Source: Ruminococcus sp. CAG:488 (lineage in GTDB: Bacteria > Bacillota > Clostridia > Oscillospirales > Acutalibacteraceae). Taken from it: a stretch of DNA of 15,712 nt. Both the position numbers and the translations under genes were made by a program. Numbering within the stretch: the first letter of the stretch is position 1; every line of letters starts with the position of its first letter. Shown here piece by piece: positions 6,885-14,291 of the stretch. Below the pieces are notes generated by a model, which saw nothing but the letters and a program-made list of their open reading frames with translations, did not search any database and was not told where the DNA came from. The stretch is from assembly GCA_000434055.1 (NCBI GenBank), contig HF999643.1, positions 1 to 15,712 of the forward strand, given 5' to 3'.

Positions 6885-9107
6885 ATGCCGCAGAAAGGAA
6901 CGGGCGCAGCAAAAAAGAAGAAAAGAAAGAGACTGAACGATTTATCTAATGCAGGCGCTTTCTTTATCTCGTTGCTCGCTATATTCTGTTTTACACTCGT
7001 GATATGCTTGGGCTATGTTTTTATCAACGCAGTCACGGTTGTGGCAGGCGATCCCGTTATCAATCTTGAGAGTGCAAGGAACAATCAGAACCAGACCTCG
7101 TTCCTCTATGCCAAGGACTCCGACGGAAAGCAGATCGAGGTTTTGCGTTTGCACGGTGAGGAAAACCGTATCTGGGTCGATTTCGACAAGATTCCCAAGC
7201 AGATGAAGGACGCTTTCATTGCCCTTGAGGATAAGAGATTCAATAACCACCACGGTGTTGACTGGATTCGTACCATCGGCGTTTTCGTTAAGCAGAACGA
7301 CCAGGGCGGTTCGACGATAACTCAGCAGCTTGTCAAGAACATTACGGGCAACAATCAGGTAACCTACGTCCGTAAATATAACGAGATTCTTTCTGCGCTG
7401 AACCTTGAAAAGAATTTTAACAAGGATCAGATACTGGAGGCTTATCTCAACACGATCTATCTCGGTCAGGGCTGTTACGGCGTTGAGACCGCAGCCGAAA
7501 CATATTTCGGAAAGTCTGTCGATGAGCTTAACGTTGCCGAATGTGCCGTTATAGCTTCGATTACTCAGATGCCGTATTCCTATGACCCGATCAACAATCC
7601 CGAGAATAACAGGAAGAGACAAATCTACTGCCTTGATGAAATGCTCGACCAGGAGAAGATTACCAAGAAGGAATATGACGAAGCCGTTAACTATCACCTT
7701 ATCTATACAACGGATGATGATTATGTCCCCAGCGAGGCGGAGCTTGAGCGACGCAAAAATGAGGAGAATGCAAAGGCTTCATCGGAGTTCCAGAGCTTCT
7801 ATGTCGATTATGTTATCGACGACGTTATCGCCAGACTTCAGAGCGATCTCGGCTATTCCGCAAATGAAGCCCGTGACGCCATCTACGGCGGCGGTTTGAG
7901 AATTTACACAGCCGTTGATCTTGATGTTCAGAAAACGGCGGAGGATATTTATGTAAATCGAAAGGGCTTTGAGGATAGGAAAAACGCACAGTCGGCTATC
8001 ACGATTATGGACTACAAGGGCAGAGTAGTTGCAATTGTCGGTCAGGCAGGCGTTAAGGAGGGCAACCGAGTTCTCAACAGAGCAAGCTCGTCTCCGAGAT
8101 CTCCCGGTTCTTCGATCAAGCCGCTCACCTCATACAGTCCGGCAATTGAGATGAACGAGATCACATGGTCGTCCTATCTTCTTGATTCCGCTGTCAGCTA
8201 CGGCGGATGGAGAACACGAAATGCCGACGGCGGCTACGGCTCGGGCTATAATGTTACTGTTCAGAACGCTCTTGCAAGATCGCTCAACACGATTCCGGCA
8301 AGAATCGTTATCAATATGATAGGCATAAACGAGTCCTATAACTACCTTGTGAATAAATATCATATCACAACCGCTGTTGAGGCGTCGGATAAGAGCGCGG
8401 CTCCGCTTTCCATCGGCTCAATGACCTACGGAACAACATCGCTTGAAATGACTGCGGCTTATGCTGCTTTCGGCAACGGCGGTTACTATTACAAGCCCTA
8501 CTCTTTCTACTATATTGAGGATGCCAACGGCAAGGTTCTTATAGACAACAGGAACAATAAGGGCGAGCAGATTATTTCAACGGGTACAGCCGAGGTTATG
8601 AGACATCTTCTTATGACCGTTACAACCAGCTCCTACGGTACAGGCTCAAGCTACAAGGTAAGCGGTTTCGATACCTTTGCAAAAACCGGTACGACAGATG
8701 ATAACAACGATAAGTGGTTCGTCGGCGGAACGCCTTATTATGTTGCCGCGGTTTGGTACGGCTATGATATTCCCGAATATATCAGCACATGGGGTAACCC
8801 TGCCGGTGCTGTTTACAAGACCGTGTTTGACGCAATACATGAGGATCTTCCCGATAAGGATTTTGAGGATCTTGACGGTGCGGTTCAGAAGGAATACTGT
8901 ACCGATACGGGTAAGCTTGCTTCCTCAAGCTGCTATTCAACGGCCACAGGCTGGTACAAGAAGGACAATGTTCCCGAGTATTGCACGGGTCACTACTATT
9001 CATCAAACGATAGCGGCGACGACAAGGAAGAAGAAAAATCAACAAAATCAAATCAGCCCGCCACCTCCGCAGCTCCTGCGACAGAAAGCAACGGCGGCGA
9101 GCAATAG
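6885..9107 (+). CDS. Class A penicillin-binding protein (bifunctional transglycosylase/transpeptidase, PBP1A-like)
   Basis: A 740-residue bifunctional wall synthase. A lysine-rich cytoplasmic tail (KKKKRKR) is followed by one membrane anchor at about 24-54. The GT51 glycosyltransferase domain shows EDKRFNNHHG (catalytic Glu115), GGSTITQQLVKN (141-152) and RKYNE (163-167). The transpeptidase domain has the three active-site motifs SSIK (Ser409), SLN (466-468) and KTGT (600-603). It polymerises lipid II and cross-links peptides outside the membrane. The C-terminal tail after about residue 665 contains spaced cysteines (672, 683, 700) followed by a Ser/Thr/Glu-rich low-complexity end, an extracellular extension beyond the catalytic core. 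The ATG at 6885 follows AAGGAGG at 6871-6877; an in-frame GTG at 6861 lies upstream of that site and is unlikely to be used. Confidence 0.95.
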   Translation: MPQKGTGAAKKKKRKRLNDLSNAGAFFISLLAIFCFTLVICLGYVFINAVTVVAGDPVINLESARNNQNQTSFLYAKDSDGKQIEVLRLHGEENRIWVDFDKIPKQMKDAFIALEDKRFNNHHGVDWIRTIGVFVKQNDQGGSTITQQLVKNITGNNQVTYVRKYNEILSALNLEKNFNKDQILEAYLNTIYLGQGCYGVETAAETYFGKSVDELNVAECAVIASITQMPYSYDPINNPENNRKRQIYCLDEMLDQEKITKKEYDEAVNYHLIYTTDDDYVPSEAELERRKNEENAKASSEFQSFYVDYVIDDVIARLQSDLGYSANEARDAIYGGGLRIYTAVDLDVQKTAEDIYVNRKGFEDRKNAQSAITIMDYKGRVVAIVGQAGVKEGNRVLNRASSSPRSPGSSIKPLTSYSPAIEMNEITWSSYLLDSAVSYGGWRTRNADGGYGSGYNVTVQNALARSLNTIPARIVINMIGINESYNYLVNKYHITTAVEASDKSAAPLSIGSMTYGTTSLEMTAAYAAFGNGGYYYKPYSFYYIEDANGKVLIDNRNNKGEQIISTGTAEVMRHLLMTVTTSSYGTGSSYKVSGFDTFAKTGTTDDNNDKWFVGGTPYYVAAVWYGYDIPEYISTWGNPAGAVYKTVFDAIHEDLPDKDFEDLDGAVQKEYCTDTGKLASSSCYSTATGWYKKDNVPEYCTGHYYSSNDSGDDKEEEKSTKSNQPATSAAPATESNGGEQ

Positions 9108-9154
9108 GATTTTTACAAAAGTCAAGCAATAAATAATAACACGGAGGCGGTTGC

Positions 9155-9598
9155 ATGGTTATTATGTCTGTCGATTACGGTGATGCGAGGACGGGCATAG
9201 CGCTTTGCGACCGCCTTGAAAGTCTTGCGCATCCCGTGGAGGTCATCAAGCAAGGCTATGAGCCGAAGGTGCTTGAGAGAATATCGGAGCTTGCAAAAAT
9301 TCACAAGCCGGAGCTTATTGTTGTCGGCTTTCCGAAGAACATGGATTCTTCGGCAGGCGAGAGGGCGCAGAAATGTGCCGAATTTGCAAAGAGAATTTCC
9401 GAGGCAACGGGCATTGAAACAGATCTTTGGGATGAGAGACTGACGACCGTTTCCGCTCATATGTATCTCAGCAACAATAACGTCAGAGGAAAGAAGCGTA
9501 AAAACGTTGTTGATGCTGTTGCCGCTGTTATTATCTTGCAGGACTATCTTGATTACAGGAGAAACAAAAATGCAAGCAAGGGCAGAAAATATAATTAA
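9155..9598 (+). CDS. ruvX: RuvX / YqgF-family putative Holliday junction resolvase
   Basis: A 147-residue RNase H-fold nuclease-like protein of normal family length. The motifs are SVDYGDARTGIAL (5-17, first acidic residue D7), VVGFPKNMDSSAGERA (56-71), DERLTTV (93-99) and a C-terminal NVVDAVAAVIILQDYL (117-132) with D120. The family is linked to Holliday-junction resolution and, in several bacteria, to processing of the 16S rRNA 5' end; the sequence alone cannot choose. The ATG at 9155 follows CACGGAGGC. In many Firmicutes ruvX sits just upstream of mltG; here it is downstream of the PBP gene, so the neighbourhood is rearranged. Its 3' end overlaps the next gene by 29 nt. Confidence 0.93.
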   Translation: MVIMSVDYGDARTGIALCDRLESLAHPVEVIKQGYEPKVLERISELAKIHKPELIVVGFPKNMDSSAGERAQKCAEFAKRISEATGIETDLWDERLTTVSAHMYLSNNNVRGKKRKNVVDAVAAVIILQDYLDYRRNKNASKGRKYN

Positions 9599-10403
9599 AA
9601 CCTTTTTTTCGGGGCTGTATTGCGTTGCTTTTATGCTCATCTCGGCATATGCAGGTATGCAGTTCACGGGCAGACTCGCATTTCAGATTATATTGACGTT
9701 TTCGCTCACGCTTATTTTTACATTTGTTGCCGATATTTTAAAAATAAAAATGCAGGTTATCTCTTTTGCGGCTTGCTTTTCTGCGGCATTTTGGGTCATG
9801 TGTGCAATTGTCGCTCAGATGCTTTTGAAAGGCACTTTTTTAATTTTCAATTCGGCATGGGAATATATGTTTTATTACGACAGCATCGGTATGGTTTTTA
9901 TTGTGCTGATAGTTGTCACGGCATATCAGCGAATAAAAGCATTTATAAAAAAAGACGCAGAAATAACCGAGCAGTATGATAAATTCTATTCGGCTGTTTC
10001 TGTTGCTTTTACTTTATTCTATATTGTTGTGCTGGTTTACTGCTTCTTCATTTGCAGGATTCCCGGAGGAGAGCGTGTTGAGCCGAACCTCGATCCGCTC
10101 GATGTGTTCAGAGTAACTTTTTTTTCGGGATCGCTTGATTATGAACGGCTAATTCTTTTCCTGGGAAATATTGCGATTTTTGTTCCGCTTGGCTATCTCC
10201 TTTGCCACAGGCTGAACAGGGGAGGGCTGAAAACCGTTCTTGTCCTCCTGCCGTTTGTTCTCAGCACGGCGATAGAGGTTTCGCAGTATTATTTCGGTAT
10301 GGGTCACCCCGATATTGATGACGTGATTTTGAATGTTATCGGATTCTATATCGGCGTATTGCTGAAGCTTTTGTTTGATAAAGTTTTTACGCTGAGACGA
10401 TGA
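9570..10403 (+). CDS. VanZ-family integral membrane protein
   Basis: A 277-residue membrane protein with about seven or eight hydrophobic segments (roughly 11-30, 36-56, 64-84, 103-120, 141-162, 196-212, 222-236, 254-270). The C-terminal half carries the VanZ pattern: a loop PNLDPLDVFR, then GNIAIFVPLGYLL (199-211), STAIEVSQY (232-240) and HPDIDDVILNVIG (246-258). VanZ-like proteins are widespread in Firmicutes; VanZ itself gives modest teicoplanin resistance, but most homologues have no known function, and resistance should not be inferred here. The chosen ATG at 9570 follows AGGAGA at 9557-9562 and overlaps the end of ruvX; a longer frame exists upstream, but inside ruvX. The N-terminal membrane half is less conserved. 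Confidence 0.83.
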   Translation: MQARAENIIKTFFSGLYCVAFMLISAYAGMQFTGRLAFQIILTFSLTLIFTFVADILKIKMQVISFAACFSAAFWVMCAIVAQMLLKGTFLIFNSAWEYMFYYDSIGMVFIVLIVVTAYQRIKAFIKKDAEITEQYDKFYSAVSVAFTLFYIVVLVYCFFICRIPGGERVEPNLDPLDVFRVTFFSGSLDYERLILFLGNIAIFVPLGYLLCHRLNRGGLKTVLVLLPFVLSTAIEVSQYYFGMGHPDIDDVILNVIGFYIGVLLKLLFDKVFTLRR

Positions 10404-10440
10404 TTGCAGGCAGAGATTTAAGCTTAATTTATCTGACCTT

Positions 10441-10466
10441 GGGTCGATGTGGGCATCGACCCCTAC
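10441..10466. repeat. REP-like palindrome between convergent genes
   Basis: A perfect 9-bp stem, GGGTCGATG (10441-10449) with CATCGACCC (10454-10462), encloses a TGGG loop and is followed by CTAC. The 13 bases at 10454-10466 recur in reverse complement at 13514-13526. No U-tract follows on the plus strand, so it is better called a dispersed palindromic repeat, although it lies between convergent genes where it could help end transcription. Confidence 0.75.
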
Positions 10467-10502
10467 GGATTATGCTCCAACCGTACCTCTGCGTAACAAT
10501 AT

Positions 10503-10536
10503 TTTTTCGCACCATACAAATTTTTCGCACATTACA
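10503..10536. repeat. Degenerate direct repeat, period 18 bp
   Basis: TTTTTCGCACCATACA at 10503-10518 and TTTTTCGCACATTACA at 10521-10536 match at 14 of 16 positions. They lie just downstream of the stop of the minus-strand TSUP gene. No function is apparent. Confidence 0.6.
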
Positions 10537-10541
10537 TATAT

Positions 10542-10901
10542 TTACTTTTTCTTCTTCGGCAAAAGCAGATCCTTTGCGCCGACGAGAATGAGAATAACGG
10601 CGAAAATTATTCTCAGCGTTCTGTCCTCAAGGCGGTTGAGCAGGAAAAATCCGAACGCAACGCCGATGAGACCGTAGCCGATGTAGGTCAATGCCGCCTT
10701 TTTATCAATCAGATCGTTCTTTATGTGAAATATAATTGCCAATATGGCGGAGGGAATGAAAAATATAAGGTTAATTCCCTGCGAAACCGCCTGCGGCATA
10801 TCCTTATAAAGCGTGAGGTAGAGAATAAGGATTCCGCCTCCGCCGAAGCCCATTGCGCCGAGAATTCCGGAGACTGTTCCGGCGATAATATCAAGTATCA
10901 T
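10542..10901 (-). CDS. Half-size TSUP (TauE/SafE) membrane protein, second of pair
   Basis: A 119-residue hydrophobic protein, about half the length of a usual TauE/SafE transporter. It begins MILDIIAGTVSGILGAMGFG (1-20) and continues GGGILILYL, the glycine-rich first repeat typical of TSUP proteins. It then has about three more membrane segments and a lysine-rich end (LLLPKKKK). TSUP proteins move sulfite, sulfoacetate or other small anions, and the substrate here is unknown. Its ATG overlaps the stop of the upstream gene (ATGA at 10901-10898 on the minus strand), so the two halves are probably co-translated and act together. No terminator is obvious downstream, apart from the palindrome at 10441-10462. 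Confidence 0.82.
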   Translation of the reverse strand: MILDIIAGTVSGILGAMGFGGGGILILYLTLYKDMPQAVSQGINLIFFIPSAILAIIFHIKNDLIDKKAALTYIGYGLIGVAFGFFLLNRLEDRTLRIIFAVILILVGAKDLLLPKKKK

Positions 10902-11248
10902 TTCATCAGCATCCTGATTCCTGCGTAGATTATAAAAACCGAAAACACCTTGCTCAACACGTCTTTGGGTATCTTCGGGAGTAGGAGTGAACCTATCGCC
11001 GAGCCGATAAGACCGGGGATAAGATAAACATAGCTGTCGCTCAGCCTGACCTGACCCTTTATCAGGTAGCCGGCGGCGCTTATCACAGTCAGCGGCAGAA
11101 TTATCGCTATTGCCGTTGCGTGCGATTTTGTCTGATTCGTTCCGCGGAGTTTCAGTGCTTCAACAGCAACAATTCCTCCGCATGAGCCGATTAGAATATT
11201 CACGATGCCCGTCAGAATCCCGAGCAGAGGAGTCATTATTTTTTTCAT
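10898..11248 (-). CDS. Half-size TSUP (TauE/SafE) membrane protein, first of pair
   Basis: A 116-residue protein with about four membrane segments. GILTGIVNILIGSCGGIVAV (10-29) matches the glycine-rich TSUP repeat start, and GLIGSAIGSLLLPKIP (84-99) matches the conserved turn before the last helix. With its partner the total is 235 residues, the size of one complete TSUP transporter with an internal duplication. Each half has its own start and an intact frame, so this looks like a genuine two-gene arrangement rather than a sequencing frameshift. The upstream ribosome binding site is weak (GGTGA about 9 nt before the ATG). It is divergent from the amidase gene, with only 44 bp between the starts that must hold both promoters. 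Confidence 0.82.
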   Translation of the reverse strand: MKKIMTPLLGILTGIVNILIGSCGGIVAVEALKLRGTNQTKSHATAIAIILPLTVISAAGYLIKGQVRLSDSYVYLIPGLIGSAIGSLLLPKIPKDVLSKVFSVFIIYAGIRMLMK

Positions 11249-11292
11249 AGTTCATTCACCGTTTGCATATTTTTTATGTATGAGGTGGTAAC

Positions 11293-12009
11293 GTGAAAAA
11301 CGGAAAAAAGAGTATCATCGCAATTATAACTGCGTTTCTTATAATATTATCCGCAATGCTTTATCTTACATTCATGGCTAATTTTTCCGCCGCCGAGGCT
11401 TCTTCAATGCCGATTACGCAGAAAACGGTAATCGTTGACGCAGGGCACGGCGGCGACGACGGCGGAGCGATAGGAATTGACGGAACCGTTGAAAAGGACA
11501 TCAATCTTGATATCGCATTGAAGCTCGAAAAAATTTTGAAATTTTACGGCTTTAATGTTATAATGACAAGAACGCAGGACGTCATGACCTGTGACGACGG
11601 CCTTGATTCTCTGAGAAAAAGAAAAATTTCGGATATTCACAACCGCTTTGAATTGATGCGGAAAAATCCCGACGCGATTTTTATAAGCGTGCACCAGAAT
11701 AAATTTGAGGACTCCTCTCAGCACGGCACACAGGTTTTTTATTCGGGAAATGATGAGAGAAGCAAGGAGCTTGCCGAAGCGATTCAGACCTCGGTAACCT
11801 TGACTTTGCAGCGGAAAAATGACAGGGTCGTTAAAAAATCAGGCTCGGGAATTTATCTTCTTTATCATGCGAAGATCCCTGCGGTTCTCGTTGAGTGCGG
11901 ATTTATTTCCAATTCCGACGAGGTGAAGAAGCTTAAGGACGAAAGCTACAGAATGAAGCTTGCAATTCTTATTGCAGACGGACTGTTAAAATATCTAAGT
12001 AACCACTGA
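11293..12009 (+). CDS. cwlD: N-acetylmuramoyl-L-alanine amidase, CwlD-like (Amidase_3)
   Basis: A 238-residue exported or membrane-anchored amidase that cleaves the bond between MurNAc and L-alanine in peptidoglycan. An N-terminal hydrophobic segment (about 8-30) acts as signal or anchor. The Amidase_3 zinc ligands are His52 in DAGHGGDDGG, Glu67 in EKDINL and His134 in SVHQNKF; the catalytic glutamate is E201 in VLVECGF. The size (no SH3 or cell-wall repeats) and the RKISDIHNRFEL segment resemble CwlD, the spore-cortex amidase that prepares muramic-delta-lactam, so a sporulation role is plausible but inferred. The start is GTG at 11293 behind GAGGTGG; no close ATG competes. radA follows 9 nt downstream. 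Confidence 0.85.
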   Translation: MKNGKKSIIAIITAFLIILSAMLYLTFMANFSAAEASSMPITQKTVIVDAGHGGDDGGAIGIDGTVEKDINLDIALKLEKILKFYGFNVIMTRTQDVMTCDDGLDSLRKRKISDIHNRFELMRKNPDAIFISVHQNKFEDSSQHGTQVFYSGNDERSKELAEAIQTSVTLTLQRKNDRVVKKSGSGIYLLYHAKIPAVLVECGFISNSDEVKKLKDESYRMKLAILIADGLLKYLSNH

Positions 12010-12018
12010 GGTGATAAC

Positions 12019-13392
12019 ATGGCGCAGAAAGCCAAAACTTTATATGTTTGCTCAGCCTGCGGACACGAGAGCGCCAAATGGTACGGCTGCTGCCCGGGCT
12101 GCGGCGAGTGGAACACCATGGAAGAGGTTTTTAAAACACCTGAAAAAACAAAGGCCTCCGGCAGAACAGCGTCGGTCGGTTTCAATTCAAACGTTCAGAT
12201 GATAAACGACATAAGCTGTGACGGCGAGGTTCGCCATAAGACCGGACTTGAGGAGCTTGACCGAGTTCTCGGCGGCGGAATAGTCAAAGGCTCGCTTGTG
12301 CTTCTCAGCGGCGACCCCGGCATCGGTAAATCGACGCTCCTTTTACAGATTTGCCAATACCTCGGCAGAACGCTTAAAATTCTATATGTTTCGGGCGAGG
12401 AGTCGGCGCATCAGATCAAGCTCAGAGCGGACAGGCTCGGCGTCAATACGGAAAATCTTTTTATCCTCTGCGAAACAGACGTTCAAATCGTTGCAGAGCA
12501 TATGAGAGCGTCAAAGCCCGACCTTGTTATTATTGATTCGATTCAGACTATGAATGTTTCTGAACTGAATTCCTCGCTCGGCAGTGTCGCACAGGTCAGG
12601 GAGTGCACAAACTGTCTTATGCAGACCTCAAAAAGCCTGAACATTCCGACGATAGTTGTCGGTCATGTCAATAAGGACGGCAATATCGCGGGTCCTAAGG
12701 TGCTTGAGCATATCGTTGACGCAGTGCTTTATTTTGAGGGCGAAAGACATCTTTCCTACCGAATTTTGCGTGCCGTCAAGAACAGATACGGCTCAACTAA
12801 TGAAATCGGCGTTTTCGAGATGAAGGATAACGGACTCAGCGAGGTTGAAAACCCGTCCGAGATGATGATTTCGGGCAGACCGAAGAACACATCAGGCTCG
12901 TGCGTCGCTTGTCTTATGGAGGGCTCGCGCCCGATTCTTGCCGAGGTTCAGGCACTTGTCAGTGCGTCGGGCTACGGTAATCCGAGACGCATGACGAACG
13001 GCTTTGATTATAACAGGCTTGCGATGCTTGCCGCCGTTCTCGAGAAAAGAGCGGGATTTTTCCTGAGCAACTGCGATATTTATATCAATGTTGTCGGCGG
13101 ACTGAAGCTGGACGAGCCTGCTTCCGACCTTTCGGTTGCGCTTGCGCTTATTTCGAGTCTCAAGGATACGCCCATTCGTGATGATGTTATTGCATTCGGC
13201 GAGATAGGTCTTGGCGGTGAGATACGCTCGATAGGTAGCTGCGAACAGCGAATCAAGGAGGCGGCAAGGCTCGGCTTTAATCGCTGCATTGTGCCCTACC
13301 ATAACTATAAAAATCTGAATTCAAATATTAAATCGCTCGTTGAAATTGTTCCGGCAAGGACAATAAGAGCGGCATTTGATTCGGCGATATAA
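12019..13392 (+). CDS. radA: DNA repair protein RadA
   Basis: RadA (Sms) is a RecA-like branch-migration ATPase that works in recombination and repair. The 457-residue product has an N-terminal four-cysteine zinc finger (C11, C14, C25, C28). The RecA-like ATPase has Walker A GDPGIGKST (98-106) and Walker B LVIIDSIQT (168-176). The RadA-specific KNRYG motif is at 253-257, with Tyr where KNRFG is usual, followed by STNEIGVFEM. A Lon-protease-like C-terminal domain spans about 315-430 (VVGGLKLDEPASDLSVALAL). The length is normal for the family. The ATG follows GAGGTGATAAC, closely resembling the initiation region of the amidase gene just upstream. The two form a short operon ended by the hairpin at 13397-13423. 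Confidence 0.96.
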   Translation: MAQKAKTLYVCSACGHESAKWYGCCPGCGEWNTMEEVFKTPEKTKASGRTASVGFNSNVQMINDISCDGEVRHKTGLEELDRVLGGGIVKGSLVLLSGDPGIGKSTLLLQICQYLGRTLKILYVSGEESAHQIKLRADRLGVNTENLFILCETDVQIVAEHMRASKPDLVIIDSIQTMNVSELNSSLGSVAQVRECTNCLMQTSKSLNIPTIVVGHVNKDGNIAGPKVLEHIVDAVLYFEGERHLSYRILRAVKNRYGSTNEIGVFEMKDNGLSEVENPSEMMISGRPKNTSGSCVACLMEGSRPILAEVQALVSASGYGNPRRMTNGFDYNRLAMLAAVLEKRAGFFLSNCDIYINVVGGLKLDEPASDLSVALALISSLKDTPIRDDVIAFGEIGLGGEIRSIGSCEQRIKEAARLGFNRCIVPYHNYKNLNSNIKSLVEIVPARTIRAAFDSAI

Positions 13393-13396
13393 ATTA

Positions 13397-13432
13397 TGCC
13401 TCTCCTTATTGCAAGGGGAGGCAAGCTTTTTA
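13397..13432 (+). terminator. Rho-independent terminator after radA
   Basis: An 11-bp stem, TGCCTCTCCTT (13397-13407) with AAGGGGAGGCA (13413-13423) and one T-G wobble, encloses a 5-nt loop and is followed by AGCTTTTTA. It begins 5 nt after the radA stop. Similar hairpins recur between genes of gut clostridia, so it may also belong to a repeat family. Confidence 0.8.
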
Positions 13433-13595
13433 TGTGTTAAAGTTACTTTATCAATTTTCTTTGGTGACAGTAGGCATCGCACCTTACGATTTGCTATGAC
13501 AATGACACTTTTTGTAGGGGTCGATGAAACTTCGTGCGCGCCCAAGCATGAGAGGCAAGTGCGGAAATTGTAACTTGATATTCACTATTGCACTC
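13424..13595. repeat. Non-coding patch with dispersed-repeat-like sequence
   Basis: This stretch between radA and the hemolysin III gene has no credible gene. It contains GTAGGGGTCGATG at 13514-13526, the reverse complement of the palindrome arm at 10454-10466. The preceding CGCACCTTACGATTTGC and GCTATGACAATGACA are simple, repeat-like text that I associate with intergenic repeats of gut Firmicutes (recall, not verified). A reading frame through it would encode a low-complexity product and has no ribosome binding site. Confidence 0.5.
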
Positions 13596-14255
13596 TCAAT
13601 ACAAACAAATCAAAAAAGCAAGGAAGTGCGTGACCGTTCCGCCGAGGATGAAAAGGTGGAAGATAAAGTGATAATATCTTTTGAATCTGCCGATTGAATA
13701 GAAAATCGTGCCGAGCGTATAAATTGTGCCGCCGAGAACGAGCAAACCGAAAAGAAGAAGTGCATTCGGGTCGCATTTGTAAATCGGATAAAATAGAAAA
13801 ATGCACATCCAGCCGAGCACCATGTAAAGCACCATTTGAAGCTTTTTATATTTTTCCTGATCTATAAATGTCAGCACTATTCCCAGCACAGCCGTCACTA
13901 CGCTGACTGAAATGCAGGTGATAGCAAGGGCTTTGTAATAGGGGAGCACGTCGAGTATCATAAGCGGAATGCTTGTGCCCGTAATCAAAACAAAAATAAC
14001 CGAATGGTCAACAAGTCTTGCAATTTTCTTTGCTTTTCCCGGGGAAAGTCTATGATAAATCGAAGAACCGCTGTAAAGAATAATCATAGCGACGCCGAAA
14101 ATTATCGAGCTGATTATGTGACCTATATCATGCGATCTCGTGAGCAGAACAGCGGTTGCAGCCACTCCGAAAATAACTCCGACAAGGTGCGATATTGAGT
14201 TTGCTTTGTCCTCTTTTTCAGTATAATAAGGCAGGCTGACATTTTCCAAAACCAT
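13596..14255 (-). CDS. Hemolysin III / PAQR family membrane protein (YqfA-like)
   Basis: A 219-residue protein with about seven membrane segments, normal for the HlyIII/TrhA branch of the PAQR superfamily. The conserved metal-site motifs are present: SSIYHRL near residues 64-70 (first His), DHSVIFVLITGTSIPL near 83-98, and the C-terminal HFIFHLFILGGTVTHF with further histidines. Despite the name, most members are not haemolysins; some are linked to membrane fluidity or lipid homeostasis. The ATG is preceded by AGAGGAGAAATCAAC, a strong ribosome binding site. The roughly 100-nt leader carries nested inverted repeats, and a promoter candidate is seen further out. The gene stands alone, with convergent radA on one side and a divergent Fe-S-related operon on the other. 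Confidence 0.87.
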   Translation of the reverse strand: MVLENVSLPYYTEKEDKANSISHLVGVIFGVAATAVLLTRSHDIGHIISSIIFGVAMIILYSGSSIYHRLSPGKAKKIARLVDHSVIFVLITGTSIPLMILDVLPYYKALAITCISVSVVTAVLGIVLTFIDQEKYKKLQMVLYMVLGWMCIFLFYPIYKCDPNALLLFGLLVLGGTIYTLGTIFYSIGRFKRYYHFIFHLFILGGTVTHFLAFLICLY

Positions 14256-14291
14256 GTTGATTTCTCCTCTGTTTATTTTATTCTTTTGAGC

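Noticed and set aside
6942..7697. A 251-codon minus-strand frame opposite the PBP glycosyltransferase domain
   Set aside because: The plus-strand frame carries all GT51 catalytic motifs; the antisense product resembles no family.
9507..9569. Upstream extension of the VanZ-family gene inside ruvX
   Set aside because: The ATG at 9570 has a well-placed AGGAGA, whereas the extension overlaps conserved ruvX coding sequence.
10898..10901. Frameshift or pseudogene explanation for the split TSUP genes
   Set aside because: Each half has its own start, an intact frame and a complete helix set, and the ATGA overlap is a normal coupling junction. Raw reads would settle it.
13376..13573. Small plus-strand frame of 65 codons after radA
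   Set aside because: It starts inside the radA end, runs through the terminator and repeat-like sequence, and has no plausible ribosome binding site. Similar frames are typical translation artefacts of intergenic repeats.
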